Program-made: the position numbers and the translations under genes
Notes under the pieces: model-generated
Told to the model about the DNA's origin: nothing
Seen by the model: the letters and a program-made list of their open reading frames with translations, nothing else
Databases searched by the model: none
Assembly (NCBI GenBank): GCA_035538335.1
Contig: DATLKN010000050.1
Location: 1 to 64,000, forward strand
Length of the DNA: 64,000 nucleotides
Origin: AP-15 sp035538335
GTDB taxonomy: Bacteria > Pseudomonadota > Alphaproteobacteria > ATCC43930 > CGMCC-115725
Direction of reading: 5' to 3'
Shown here: in pieces, positions 50,762 through 59,801 of the stretch
Layout of the letters: each line of letters starts with the position of its first letter
How positions within the stretch are numbered: the first letter of the stretch is position 1

Positions 50762-52267
50762 ATGACTCCGGCCCGCCCCGCGGCGGCGATGCGGGCGCGG
50801 CGGTTGCTCGGCGCGGGAAGCCTCGCATCGCTGCCGTGGATCGCCGATTTCGCAACCCGCTTTTTCCGCACCGTGATCCTGGCGCATTTCCTGTCGCCGA
50901 GGGAACTGGGCTTCGCCGTCGCGCTTAATGTGTTGCTGGCGATCGCCTGGCTGCTCAGCGATCTGGGCATCGACCAGTTTTTGATGTCGCGCCCGCCCGG
51001 GGACGGCTCCGAGCCTCTGGCGGCGGCGCACAGCCTGCATCTGGCGAAGGGAATCGTCATCTCGGCGGCGATTTGGGCGGCCGCGCCGGCGATCGCGCCG
51101 CTGTTCGGCGCGGCCGGCCACGTCACGAGCTTCCGCTGGTGCGCGGTCATCCTGCTCGTTCATGCCTTTGCGCATCAGGGCGTCAAGCAGGCGCAACGCG
51201 ATTTTCGCTACCTGCCGGAAGTGAAGACGATGCTTCTGTCGCGGGGGGCGGGGCTCGCGATCGTCTATCCCGCGGTGCTCCTCTTCCACGACCATCGCGC
51301 GATGATCGCGAGCCTGCTCGTCTCCTCGCTCGTCGCCACCCTCGCCTCGCATCTGTTTGCGCAGGCCCGCTATCGCCTGACCCTGACGAACCGGCGCATT
51401 CTGCGGGAGGCGGTGTCCTACGGCCTGCCGCTGATCGCCAACGGCCTCGGCATCGCGGTCAATTCCCAGCTCGACCGCGCCCTCGTCAGCTATTGGCTCG
51501 GGCTCGGCGCTCTCGCCGCATTCGCCGTCATCCTGAACCTTGCCGTCGCGCCGATCTCGGTCGCGCTCGGCATCCTGACGACGGTCGGCCTGCCGTTTCT
51601 GGCGCAAACGCGCAATACGGCCGAATGGCGCGGCGACGGGTATGTCGCGGTGCTGTGGCTTCACGGCGTCATCGCGGCGGCCTATTCGGTGTTTGTCGCA
51701 GCGATGCTCGGCGCGCTGGTTCCATGGGTGTATGGCCCGATCTACCAGGTGACGCCGCCGACACAGGCGTTGATCGCGCTGCTCGTCTGGGTCCGGCTCA
51801 ACCGCGGCGCCCCGACCTTGCAGATGCTGGCCGCCGGCGATACCGGCCGGCTTATGGCAGGCAATCTCGTCTCCGGCTGCGGATTGGTGCTCGCCGCGCT
51901 GGCTTTGTCCTTTTCGCCGCATCTCGAAACCGCGCTCGCCGGCATTCTCTTCGGCGACACGCTGTCGCTCGCCTTTCTGCTGTACGCCGCATCGCGGCGG
52001 ACGGAAGGACGGTTCGGCGCACAGGCTCGCGAGCTGTGCTGGTCGTTGCTCCCCTCGATCGCGGCGGCCGGCGCGGCAGGGTTTGCCGCAACGGGCGGAC
52101 TGGCGCCGCGGCTCGCAATGTTCGCTGCGGCGACGGCGGTCGTCGCCGCGCATGCGCTTCTCGGCTTTCGCCGCTATTTCCTGCACGGCGGGCTGTTGGC
52201 GGCTTTTGCACCGGCGCAGGCTCCTGCCGGCGCGCCGCCGTCAATACGCGTTGCGGTGGACGAATAG
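50762..52267 (+). CDS. Wzx-type oligosaccharide flippase
   Basis: A 501-residue MATE/MOP-superfamily membrane protein with ~14 hydrophobic segments. It starts LLGAGSLASLPWIADFATRFFRTVILAHFLSPRELGFA (about 14-51), and has FAHQGVKQAQRDFRYLPEVK and LREAVSYGLPLIANGLGIAVNSQLDRALVSYWLG (about 214-248), the usual Wzx/RfbX pattern. It moves lipid-linked oligosaccharide to the periplasm for polymerisation. Its 3' end overlaps the convergent sugar-transferase gene by 27 nt. Confidence 0.9.
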   Translation: MTPARPAAAMRARRLLGAGSLASLPWIADFATRFFRTVILAHFLSPRELGFAVALNVLLAIAWLLSDLGIDQFLMSRPPGDGSEPLAAAHSLHLAKGIVISAAIWAAAPAIAPLFGAAGHVTSFRWCAVILLVHAFAHQGVKQAQRDFRYLPEVKTMLLSRGAGLAIVYPAVLLFHDHRAMIASLLVSSLVATLASHLFAQARYRLTLTNRRILREAVSYGLPLIANGLGIAVNSQLDRALVSYWLGLGALAAFAVILNLAVAPISVALGILTTVGLPFLAQTRNTAEWRGDGYVAVLWLHGVIAAAYSVFVAAMLGALVPWVYGPIYQVTPPTQALIALLVWVRLNRGAPTLQMLAAGDTGRLMAGNLVSGCGLVLAALALSFSPHLETALAGILFGDTLSLAFLLYAASRRTEGRFGAQARELCWSLLPSIAAAGAAGFAATGGLAPRLAMFAAATAVVAAHALLGFRRYFLHGGLLAAFAPAQAPAGAPPSIRVAVDE

Positions 52268-53809
52268 GCTTGGGGCCGTCATCGCCAGGATCCATAGGTC
52301 GAGTGACAGCGACCAGTGCTCGATGTAATAGAGGTCGTGGGCGACGCGCGCCCGCGCCTTTTCGAGCGTGTCGATCTCGCCTCTGAGCCCGTGCGTCTGC
52401 GCCCAGCCGGTGATGCCGGGCTTGACGCGGTGGCGGGCGAGATACTCGCTTACCGCCTCGGGATAGAGCCGCCCGCCGGCCTTCATCGCGATAGCGTGCG
52501 GGCGCGGGCCGACGAGCGACATGTCGCCGCGGACGACGTTGAAGAGTTGCGGCATTTCGTCGAGCGAGAGCGCCCGCAGAATCCGCCCGACGCGCGTCAC
52601 CCGCGGATCGCCGCGCACCGTGCGCGCGGCCCCCGAGGCGTCGCCCCGGCCGCTGTACATGGTGCGGAACTTCAGCACGCGGATCACATTGTTGTTGAAG
52701 CCGTAGCGCTCCTGGACAAAGAGCACGGGGCCCTTGCTGTCGAATTTGACGAGCGCCGCGACGACGGCCATCAGCGGCAGCGACAGCAGCAGCAGAATCC
52801 CGCCCAGCAGCTTGTCCTCGATCCATTTCGTGATCGCGTTCCAGTTCTTGAGCGGTCGCTCCATGATTTCCAGGACCGGGACGTCGGCGAGATAGGTCAG
52901 GCCGCGGACCGGGAACGCTTCGGCCATCGGTTCGGCGCTGAGGCGCAGATCGACCGGCAGCAGCTTCAGCTTGTCGAAGAGCTGCCGGAGCCGTGTCTCG
53001 GCGTTGAGCGGCAAGGCGACGATGACTTCGTCTATCGCGGTGCGGCGGACGAAATCGAAGAGGTCGTCGGTGGTGCCGAGCACCTCGAAACCGCTGACCG
53101 AGGGCGGGATGCGCGACATTCTGTCGTCGAAGACGCCGCAAATTTTGACGCCTTCTTCGCGCGAACGTTGCAGCTTGCCGATCAGCTGGGCGCCGGGCTC
53201 GCCGGCCCCGACCACGACAACGTTGCGGGCGAGATAGCCCTGCCGCGTCCAGCGCAGGATCAGCAGACGCAACACGGCGCGGGCGATCAGCAACGAAGCG
53301 AGGGTCGAGACCGTCCACGATAGCGCCCAGCCGCGCGAGAAGCTTTCCGACTGCTTGCCGATGAACCCCAGCAGCAACAGCGCCGCCACTACCGCGGCCC
53401 ATACCATCGCGCCATGCGCGAGCTGCCAGCGTAACAGCGACAGGCGGCGGAAGTCGTAGCCGCCGATCCGGCGGAACCCGATGCGAAACAACACGCCGGC
53501 AAGCAGCGGCGCCAGCGTGTAGCGCTCCATCCCACCCGGCTCCAGATCGGTCAGAACGCCGAAATACAGGACGAAAGTGGCATAGGCCGAGCCGAGCACC
53601 AGCAGGAGGTCGGTCAGCTTCGTCGCGCCGACGACGGTGACCGGCGACAGCAACAGGCTGTGCCGGCCCGGGTCGCCGCGAGGCGGGAATGGGGTCGAAT
53701 GTGCAGTTGCCACGGCAAGCTCTAATGTTCGTAGTCCGTCGACCCAGCCGACGATAATGCCGGGACAACGGTCGGCGCATCCCGACCCCCAGAGGCCTCG
53801 CCGGCCCAT
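52241..53809 (-). CDS. Undecaprenyl-phosphate sugar phosphotransferase (WcaJ/ExoY-like)
   Basis: A ~522-residue initiating transferase. Four N-terminal TMs (about 60-180), a Rossmann-like domain (RNVVVVGAGEPGAQLIGKL) and the C-terminal catalytic part: LKFRTMYSG, LDEMPQLFNVVRGDMSLVGPRPHA and VKPGITGWAQTHGLRGE, the hallmarks of the bacterial sugar transferase family. It links the first sugar-1-phosphate to undecaprenyl phosphate. Start uncertain: ATG at 53809 has no ribosome-binding site; the conserved part starts after about residue 50, so an internal GTG could be the real one. Confidence 0.93.
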   Translation of the reverse strand: MGRRGLWGSGCADRCPGIIVGWVDGLRTLELAVATAHSTPFPPRGDPGRHSLLLSPVTVVGATKLTDLLLVLGSAYATFVLYFGVLTDLEPGGMERYTLAPLLAGVLFRIGFRRIGGYDFRRLSLLRWQLAHGAMVWAAVVAALLLLGFIGKQSESFSRGWALSWTVSTLASLLIARAVLRLLILRWTRQGYLARNVVVVGAGEPGAQLIGKLQRSREEGVKICGVFDDRMSRIPPSVSGFEVLGTTDDLFDFVRRTAIDEVIVALPLNAETRLRQLFDKLKLLPVDLRLSAEPMAEAFPVRGLTYLADVPVLEIMERPLKNWNAITKWIEDKLLGGILLLLSLPLMAVVAALVKFDSKGPVLFVQERYGFNNNVIRVLKFRTMYSGRGDASGAARTVRGDPRVTRVGRILRALSLDEMPQLFNVVRGDMSLVGPRPHAIAMKAGGRLYPEAVSEYLARHRVKPGITGWAQTHGLRGEIDTLEKARARVAHDLYYIEHWSLSLDLWILAMTAPSLFVHRNAY

Positions 53810-53862
53810 CAAGATTTATGGTTGATTGGCTTCCGAATCAATAATGTCGGTTACACACCTAG

Positions 53863-53878
53863 CGGCGCTTTCGCGCCG
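53863..53878. terminator. Short GC hairpin after the alpha/beta hydrolase gene
   Basis: CGGCGC-TTTC-GCGCCG, perfect 6-bp arms, 5 nt beyond the stop of the hydrolase gene on the minus strand. No T-run follows, so at best a weak terminator or mRNA end protector. Confidence 0.35.
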
Positions 53879-53883
53879 TCGCC

Positions 53884-55137
53884 TCAATAGGGTGTCCGCG
53901 CCACCCGACCGCTCGCCTCGACGTACCAGCGCTCGCTCGGGAACGGCTTCTTGGCGAGCCGGTCGGCCATCCAGTCGGCGACGAGAGTCGGCGGGAAGGG
54001 CCCGAGATTGGCCGCCGGCACGTTGCCGACCGAGTGGCGCGAATCCTGGTAGACGACGAGCTGCTTCGGCGCCGTCAGCACGCCCATCAGGCGCTCGGCA
54101 TGCTCGAGCGGGGAGAGTTCCTCGGCTTCGCCCGCGACGCACAGATAGGGGCAGCGTATCCGCTCGGCGTGCCCCTCCCAGGTCAGCGTCTTGCAGAATT
54201 CGTCGAACGCCGCCTCGTCGGTGTAGCCTGACATGTACATGAAGCGCTTCTTGAAGGTGGGCGAGGCTTCTTCAAAAATCGTGTGGCAGCCGGGCTCGAG
54301 GCAGGTCGCGACGACGGCGCAGGCGGCAAGGCGCGGCTCGTGCGCCGCCATGATCGTGTCGAAGAACGAGCCGAAGCTGGTGCCGGTGACGCCGATACTG
54401 CCGGGGTCGATTTCGGGCCGCGCCGCGAGCCAGTCGACGACCGGCTTTCCCGCCGCCATCCAGTTCTCCATGCTGACAGTGATGCCGACCATCGGCGCCT
54501 CGTACTGTCCGGGCCCGTCGATCGCCAGCACCGCGATGCCGCGATTGAGCCAGCGGTCGCCGTAGAGCGCGACCGAGATTTCCTTGAAGCTGTCCATGCC
54601 GGGAATGGCGATGACGCAAGGCAATCGGCCGCCGTTGTAGCCGGGCGGCAGGTGGAACCAGGCGGGCAGGGCGCTCTCCTTGAACGGGATCCACACCGTC
54701 TCGACAGGGTGGTCGGCGAGCCGCGCGTATTGCTGATAGCATTCGCGCTTTTTCTGGTTTAGGGCGACGTTGGCTTCGTCGTTCTCGTCATAGGGCCACT
54801 GCGCCGCACCCCAGTGGATGGCCGCCATGAAATAATTGTCGCGAGCATCGACGCCGTGGCCTTCCGCTTCGGCGGCGCGCGCCTTGTCCTCGCGGCGCCG
54901 CGCGGTCGCGGCGAAGGCGGGGCCGATATCCGCCATCTTCTGCACGCGCTGGCGGATCGCCGCGAAATCGGCGTTCGCGGCGCCGCCGCACGGGGCGGCG
55001 AGATACTGCGAGCGCGGCTGGTCCCAGTCGATGCCGTTGGCGCGGATGATGTTGTCGATCAGCCAGCGCTGCTCTTCCCAGCGCTTGACGCGCGGCGGCC
55101 CCTTGTGTTCGAGCCTCGGTTGCGGTGGGCGGTCCAT
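53884..55137 (-). CDS. Alpha/beta hydrolase (FrsA/DUF1100-like esterase)
   Basis: A 417-residue hydrolase with a long N-terminal helical part (about 1-145) then a prolyl-oligopeptidase/FrsA-like core: LPCVIAIPGMDSFKEI (oxyanion region), the nucleophile elbow GVTGTSFGSFFDT (Ser about 265), an acid in VAGEAEELSP and His in QDSRHSVGN (about 376). AGGGAGGAGTGC lies before the ATG. Substrate unknown. It is on the same strand as the sugar transferase but 74 nt upstream of it, with a hairpin between, so probably a separate unit. Confidence 0.85.
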   Translation of the reverse strand: MDRPPQPRLEHKGPPRVKRWEEQRWLIDNIIRANGIDWDQPRSQYLAAPCGGAANADFAAIRQRVQKMADIGPAFAATARRREDKARAAEAEGHGVDARDNYFMAAIHWGAAQWPYDENDEANVALNQKKRECYQQYARLADHPVETVWIPFKESALPAWFHLPPGYNGGRLPCVIAIPGMDSFKEISVALYGDRWLNRGIAVLAIDGPGQYEAPMVGITVSMENWMAAGKPVVDWLAARPEIDPGSIGVTGTSFGSFFDTIMAAHEPRLAACAVVATCLEPGCHTIFEEASPTFKKRFMYMSGYTDEAAFDEFCKTLTWEGHAERIRCPYLCVAGEAEELSPLEHAERLMGVLTAPKQLVVYQDSRHSVGNVPAANLGPFPPTLVADWMADRLAKKPFPSERWYVEASGRVARTPY

Positions 55138-55225
55138 GCACTCCTCCCTTTGCTGATGCCGGCTATAAGGCCCATTCTGGCGCATTCCAGGCGCCGGCGC
55201 ACGCGCCGGCCACGATGAGGTGAGC

Positions 55226-55549
55226 ATGTCCAAGACGTTCCAGCTCTCGCTGGCGCCGCAGCAAATGTGGCAGGCGATCAATCCGTGGAGCTTTTATCAG
55301 CAGGGGGCGCAGTTCGGGGTCGTCAACATCGACCTCGGCCAGACGCCGCATCCCGAGGCGGAACAGGCGATCCTCGACGAGGTCGGCAGCTACGGGCGCC
55401 AGCTCGGCCGGATCGGCGATGCGCTCGAAGTGCTTCTCGACCATTTGAAGCTCGACGGTCTCAGCCCGGCCGAGAAGGATGCGCTCGCTGTTCTGCGCGG
55501 CCAACTGGCGGCCGTGCGGCAGGTCAAGGAGCACGCTCGGCGCGGTTGA
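55226..55549 (+). CDS. Small conserved protein of unknown function
   Basis: A 107-residue soluble protein, MSKTFQLSLAPQQMWQAINPWSFYQQGAQ..., with an amphipathic C-terminal half (EAEQAILDEVGSYGRQLGRIGDALEVLLDHL; likely helical hairpin). GATGAGGTGAGC precedes the ATG. No family recognised with confidence. It is divergent from the hydrolase (88-nt gap) and its stop directly abuts the stop of the lyase-like gene. Confidence 0.6.
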   Translation: MSKTFQLSLAPQQMWQAINPWSFYQQGAQFGVVNIDLGQTPHPEAEQAILDEVGSYGRQLGRIGDALEVLLDHLKLDGLSPAEKDALAVLRGQLAAVRQVKEHARRG

Positions 55550-56590
55550 TCAGGCAGGCTCGGCGCCGGCTCGCCCGCGCTCGTTGGCGGCCCGGCGCAA
55601 TTCCGCGCCATCGTCCCAGGTGCCGCGCCTGATGTTGCGGACATGGATCGCCGCCGGATCGGGACCCCAGATCGTCAGCTTGTCGCGATAGGGCCCGATC
55701 TTGAAATACTGCCGGCCCGAGCCCGGCGGCGGACCGGTGTTTATTTGCGGGTCCGCGTCGCCGGCGTGGCCGAATTCGCCCCTGGCGGTGGCGATCAACC
55801 GTTCCCGGCCTTCCGGCCCCACCAGCAACTGAAGGATGCCGTCCTCGCCCTTGACACCGGTCGGCGCCACCCGCACGAGGAAGCGCGACCATTCGCCGAT
55901 GCGGTCCGGCAACCGGCTATTCTGCTCGACGCCGACGAGGCTCGTGCACGAGCCGAATTCGGCCTCCAGATGGTCAGGCAGGCCGCGGCTGCCGGTGGCG
56001 AGCAGCGCCCTTACCTGCAGTTCCTTGAAATCGCCCTTGGCGTTTCCGAAAACGTGGTGATCGAAGGCCCTGACGCCGCTGCCGCAGGACCCCGGACCGC
56101 GATACGGCGTCACATAGCGGCTGACCTCCCGTCCGTTCTCGAAGCGCACATCGCAGGTTTCGTAAAGGTGTTCGATCGTCGCCACGTAGCGGCTGCGGTC
56201 GATGCGCAGCGCGAAGAGCGGGCTGCCGCCGTCGGCATCGTAATAAGGGGCCTTGATCTGGGCGCAGACGCAGCGGGCGTCGACCACCGGGAATCCCTCC
56301 TCGGCGCGCATTTCGAAGGCGTACCAGACAGGCGTGCCGAGCGGCAGCTTGCCGTCGCGCAGCTCGCAGCGGTCGTTCGTCTCGGGGCTGCCGCCCGTCG
56401 CGCCGAGATAGGCGTCCTTTTGGACGGCGAGGCGCAGCCATGGACCGCGATCATCGTCGCTATGCAGGGTTGGCGGCCAGCCGTTCGGGTTCTTGTCGCG
56501 CAGGAATGTCATCGCGCCGTAGCCGACATCGCCGTGAACCTGCGGGTGGGCGATGTCGATTTGATAGGCGAGCGGATCGGTGTCATTCAT
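55550..56590 (-). CDS. Polysaccharide-lyase-like protein (heparin-lyase I/PL13-type fold)
   Basis: A 346-residue jelly-roll protein: FLRDKNPNGWPPTLHSDDDRGPWLRLAV, NDRCELRDGKLPLGTPVWYAFEMRAEEGF (about 85-113), CAQIKAP and a C-terminal YFKIGPYRDKLTIWGP. This R-x-E-L-R/W-Y-x-F-E pattern is that of the Polysacc_lyase (PF14099-like) family. No signal peptide is visible, so it may act in the cytoplasm on imported oligosaccharides, unusual for a lyase. GGGAGGGATGCG precedes the ATG. It follows the two ABC permease genes by 84 nt, so likely the same operon. Confidence 0.75.
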   Translation of the reverse strand: MNDTDPLAYQIDIAHPQVHGDVGYGAMTFLRDKNPNGWPPTLHSDDDRGPWLRLAVQKDAYLGATGGSPETNDRCELRDGKLPLGTPVWYAFEMRAEEGFPVVDARCVCAQIKAPYYDADGGSPLFALRIDRSRYVATIEHLYETCDVRFENGREVSRYVTPYRGPGSCGSGVRAFDHHVFGNAKGDFKELQVRALLATGSRGLPDHLEAEFGSCTSLVGVEQNSRLPDRIGEWSRFLVRVAPTGVKGEDGILQLLVGPEGRERLIATARGEFGHAGDADPQINTGPPPGSGRQYFKIGPYRDKLTIWGPDPAAIHVRNIRRGTWDDGAELRRAANERGRAGAEPA

Positions 56591-56674
56591 CGCATCCCTC
56601 CCGGCCTGCTCTCGCGTCGCAACCAGGCGCATATCGAGCGCAGCTTCCGTGTCAAACGCGACCCCGGCATTCCC

Positions 56675-57508
56675 CTATTTCAGCCCGCTCAGCCCGAAGC
56701 CGCGGCGGATCGCGCGCTGCAGCACGGCGAACAGCAGAAATACTGGGATCGTCGCCATCACCGCGACCGCCATCTGCTCGGTCGGCGGGTTGCCGTAATC
56801 CTGGCCGAACTGGACGAGGCCGAGCGGGTAGGTGCGCAGGCGATCGACCGAGACGACGGTCAGCGGCCAGAGGTATTGGTCCCAGCTGTCGCGGAAGGCG
56901 AAGATCGCGAGGATGGCGAGCGCCGGGCGGCACTGCGGCAGCATGATTTTCCACAGGATGCGCAATTCGCCGGCGCCGTCGATGCGGGCCGCCTCGATAT
57001 AGTCGGAAGGCACCGCGAGCATCGACTGGCGCATCAGAAAGATGCCGAAGGCATCGATCACCAACGGTCCGGCGAGGCCTTGATAGGTGTTGAGCCAGCC
57101 GAGTTGATGGACGACGAGAAAGGTCGGCACCAGCGTCACTTCGAGCGGCAGCATCAGCGTGGCGAGGATGACGAGCAGGACGATGCGGTCGCCCGGGAAG
57201 CGGAACTTGGCGAGCCCGTAGCCGGCGAGCGTGCCGAAGACCACGTTGCCGGCCATGATCGCGGCGGAGACGATCGCGCTGTTGAGGAAATAGCGGGCGA
57301 AGGGCGCGGCGGCGAGCGCGTTCCAGTAATTCTCGGGGTGCCATACCGAGGGGATCCATTCGGTGTCGAGCTTGAACATCTTGTCGCCGGCCTGAAACGA
57401 GGTCGTCGTCATCCACAGGATCGGCAGGATGAAGAGAAAGGTCAGCGCGGCGAGCGGCGCGAGCTTGAGGCAGCCGCGCAACAGGGCGAGGGCAGGGCGG
57501 TGGCTCAC
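56675..57508 (-). CDS. ABC sugar transporter permease (MalG-like)
   Basis: A 277-residue permease with six TMs. The cytoplasmic EAA loop is EAARIDGAGELRILWKIMLP (about 175-194), needed for contact with the ATPase. N-terminal TM FLFILPILWMTTTSF. Typical CUT1-family sugar importer partner of the MalF-like permease, whose stop overlaps its start (ATGA). No ATPase gene is near, so a shared MsmX/UgpC-type ATPase must serve. Confidence 0.92.
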   Translation of the reverse strand: MSHRPALALLRGCLKLAPLAALTFLFILPILWMTTTSFQAGDKMFKLDTEWIPSVWHPENYWNALAAAPFARYFLNSAIVSAAIMAGNVVFGTLAGYGLAKFRFPGDRIVLLVILATLMLPLEVTLVPTFLVVHQLGWLNTYQGLAGPLVIDAFGIFLMRQSMLAVPSDYIEAARIDGAGELRILWKIMLPQCRPALAILAIFAFRDSWDQYLWPLTVVSVDRLRTYPLGLVQFGQDYGNPPTEQMAVAVMATIPVFLLFAVLQRAIRRGFGLSGLK

Positions 57509-58467
57509 CGGAAATTCTCCTCGCTCTTCGCGAAGAGCCGCATCTGGCCGACCGTGAAGGCGAGCGATATCGCGAACAGCACGACCGAGATCGCAGCGGC
57601 GCGCCCCATCTTGAGATAGGAGAAGCCGGTCTCGTAGACGAGCATCGAGAGGACGCGCGTCGCGTTGCCCGGTCCGCCGCCGGTGATGATGTAGGGCATC
57701 AAGAAAATTCGCGCGCAGAGGAGGCCCGAGACGACGATGACGAAATAGATGATCGGGCTCAGCTGCGGCAGCGTGATGTGCCAGAAGCGGCGTAGCGCGC
57801 TCGCGCCGTCGATCTCAGCCGCCTCGTAATATTCTGCCGGGATGGCGAGCAGCCCCGCCAGGAACACGACCATGAAATAAGGGGCGAAGCGCCAGACCGT
57901 GACGATGATGATCGCTGGCATCGCCGTGTCGGCGCCGGTCAGCCAGTCGATCCGCCCGATGCCGAGATAGCCCAGCAGCTGGTTGACGAGGCCGTAGGGG
58001 TGAAAGAGAAAGCGCCAGACGAGGCAGACCGCAATGATCGGCATCAAGTTCGTCAGGAACATGACCGTCATGCAGTGACGGGCGCCCGGCACCCTGGCAT
58101 TGATGGCGAGCGCCAGCGCCAGCCCGATCACGGTGATCAGCGCGGTCGAGCCGCCGATATAGACGAGCGTATTGACGAGCGTTTCGCGAAACACCGGGTC
58201 GCCCGCGAGGCTCTCGTAGTTGCCGAGGCCGATGAAACGCGGTGCCGACACCATGTCGTATGAGGTGAACCCGAGGCCGATCGCCCACAGCATCGGGCCG
58301 TATTTGAAGACGAGGAAAAACAGCATCGCCGGCAGGACGAAGGCGATGCCGCAGAGGCGCAGGCGGTTGCCGTAACCGAGCCGCGGCGTCCGTCGGGCAG
58401 GCGCGGCCGCCGCGGTGTCGGCGATCGCCCGCGGCAGCGGCTTTCCGGCGCTCGGCGTGTGCGTCAC
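57505..58467 (-). CDS. ABC sugar transporter permease (MalF-like)
   Basis: A 320-residue permease with a ~30-residue cytoplasmic start and six TMs (first IAFVLPAMLFFLVFKYGPML). EAA loop: YEAAEIDGASALRRFWHITLPQLSP (about 217-241). It pairs with the MalG-like permease, and its start overlaps the binding-protein stop (ATGA). CUT1-type carbohydrate importer. Confidence 0.92.
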   Translation of the reverse strand: MTHTPSAGKPLPRAIADTAAAAPARRTPRLGYGNRLRLCGIAFVLPAMLFFLVFKYGPMLWAIGLGFTSYDMVSAPRFIGLGNYESLAGDPVFRETLVNTLVYIGGSTALITVIGLALALAINARVPGARHCMTVMFLTNLMPIIAVCLVWRFLFHPYGLVNQLLGYLGIGRIDWLTGADTAMPAIIIVTVWRFAPYFMVVFLAGLLAIPAEYYEAAEIDGASALRRFWHITLPQLSPIIYFVIVVSGLLCARIFLMPYIITGGGPGNATRVLSMLVYETGFSYLKMGRAAAISVVLFAISLAFTVGQMRLFAKSEENFR

Positions 58468-59801
58468 GCCTTTCGGTAGGCGGCGGTGGCGCGGTCGATT
58501 TCGGCCGCGGCGGTGTCGAGCGAAGCTTTGATGTCGGCCTTCTCGAGCAGGATGCGCTGCACGGCGCGGTGCATCGCGTCGGCCATCTCGTTATAGACGA
58601 GGCTGCGCGGCAGCGGCACGCCGTTGTCGCGCGCCTTCAGGATCTCCTCGACGTGCGGAAACTTCTTGACGAGCGGGTCCTCGGTCCAGCCGCCCTTCAG
58701 CGCCAGCGGGAAGGGCGCCGCTGCCTTCCAGGCATCCACGGGGTCACTCATCACGAAGCGATAGAGGTCGTGCAACACCTCCTGCTTTTCCTTCGGGGCG
58801 CGCGCGTTGATGACGAGGTTGAAGCCGTAGGTCGAGGAATTTCCCCTGCCGGCGACGTATCCCGGATACTGCACCGGCCGATAGTAATGCCCCTTCGCCA
58901 TCGCCGGGTTCTCGTGCTCGACGAGGATCGGCGGCAGCGGCGGCTGAAAGAACATCGAGCAGCGCTCCTTCAGCCAATCGAGCTGCGGCAGCGGATTGGT
59001 GGCGATGCTGTCGGTGGGGTCCTCGGCATGGTATTTGAGGGTGATCGAGGCGCGGGTCGTCATCGCCTTGACGCCGGCCTCGCTGTTGACCGTGCATTTG
59101 CCGGAGGAATCGAACCAGGCGCCGCCAGCGCCGATCAGGATCGGGTTGAACTGGATGACGGTCCAGGCGGCGGCGTGCATCGCGAATTTGAAGCCCTGGC
59201 GCTCGAATTTGTCGCCCTTGCGGATCGTCAGCTTCTGCGCCACTTCGCCGAGCTGGTCCCAGGTTTGCGGCGCGTCCTTATCCGGGTCGAGCCCGACTTC
59301 CTTGAACTGCTTCGTGTTGAGATAGTTCGGGTAGCCGTAGAACCACAGCGGATAGCCGTAGGTCTTGCCGTCCTTGACCGCCCCCGAAACGAAGGCCGGA
59401 GCGAAATCCTTTTCGAAGGCGGCGAGCGAGGAATAGCCGAGCCGCCCGAGATCGAGCGGCACGATCAGATCCTTGTCGAGCCACAGCGGCATGAACCAAT
59501 CCTGGCTGACGAACCCTTCTGGGGCGGTGCCGGTGGCGTACCCGACGCTGATCTTCTTGCCGAGATCGCCGAACGGAAACCACTGAAAATCGACCGTCAC
59601 GTTCGGGTTCTTCTCGGTATAGAGGCGGATGCGCTTCTGCAGCCACGGGCGCTGCTGTGGGTTGTCGAAGGTCCAGAAGCCGAGATGCACCGGCGCCTTT
59701 GCCTGTGCATAGCCGCGGCGCGGCAACGACAGCGCGGCCGCCGAAGCGCCGATCCCCTGCAGAACTTCGCGGCGTTTCAAGGTCGCCCTTCGGGTGCTCA
59801 T
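58464..59801 (-). CDS. ABC sugar transporter solute-binding protein, Tat-exported
   Basis: A 445-residue extracellular solute-binding protein (family 1). The N-terminus LKRREVLQGIGASAAALSLP carries a twin-arginine (Tat) type signal, unusual but known for such proteins. Mature part: LGFWTFDNPQQRPWLQKRIRLYTEKNPNVTVDFQWF, GYPLWFYGYPNYLNTKQFKEVGL and a C-terminal hydrophobic/charged lobe. AGGGAGGTGGCGA lies before the ATG. First gene of the importer operon (binding protein, MalF-, MalG-like permeases, then the lyase-like gene), which points to uptake of an acidic oligosaccharide or glycan fragment. Confidence 0.92.
   Translation of the reverse strand: MSTRRATLKRREVLQGIGASAAALSLPRRGYAQAKAPVHLGFWTFDNPQQRPWLQKRIRLYTEKNPNVTVDFQWFPFGDLGKKISVGYATGTAPEGFVSQDWFMPLWLDKDLIVPLDLGRLGYSSLAAFEKDFAPAFVSGAVKDGKTYGYPLWFYGYPNYLNTKQFKEVGLDPDKDAPQTWDQLGEVAQKLTIRKGDKFERQGFKFAMHAAAWTVIQFNPILIGAGGAWFDSSGKCTVNSEAGVKAMTTRASITLKYHAEDPTDSIATNPLPQLDWLKERCSMFFQPPLPPILVEHENPAMAKGHYYRPVQYPGYVAGRGNSSTYGFNLVINARAPKEKQEVLHDLYRFVMSDPVDAWKAAAPFPLALKGGWTEDPLVKKFPHVEEILKARDNGVPLPRSLVYNEMADAMHRAVQRILLEKADIKASLDTAAAEIDRATAAYRKA

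Noticed and set aside
55643..57619. Very long plus-strand open frame (658 codons) opposite the lyase and permease genes
   Set aside because: Shadow frame; the opposite strand carries clear conserved permease motifs.
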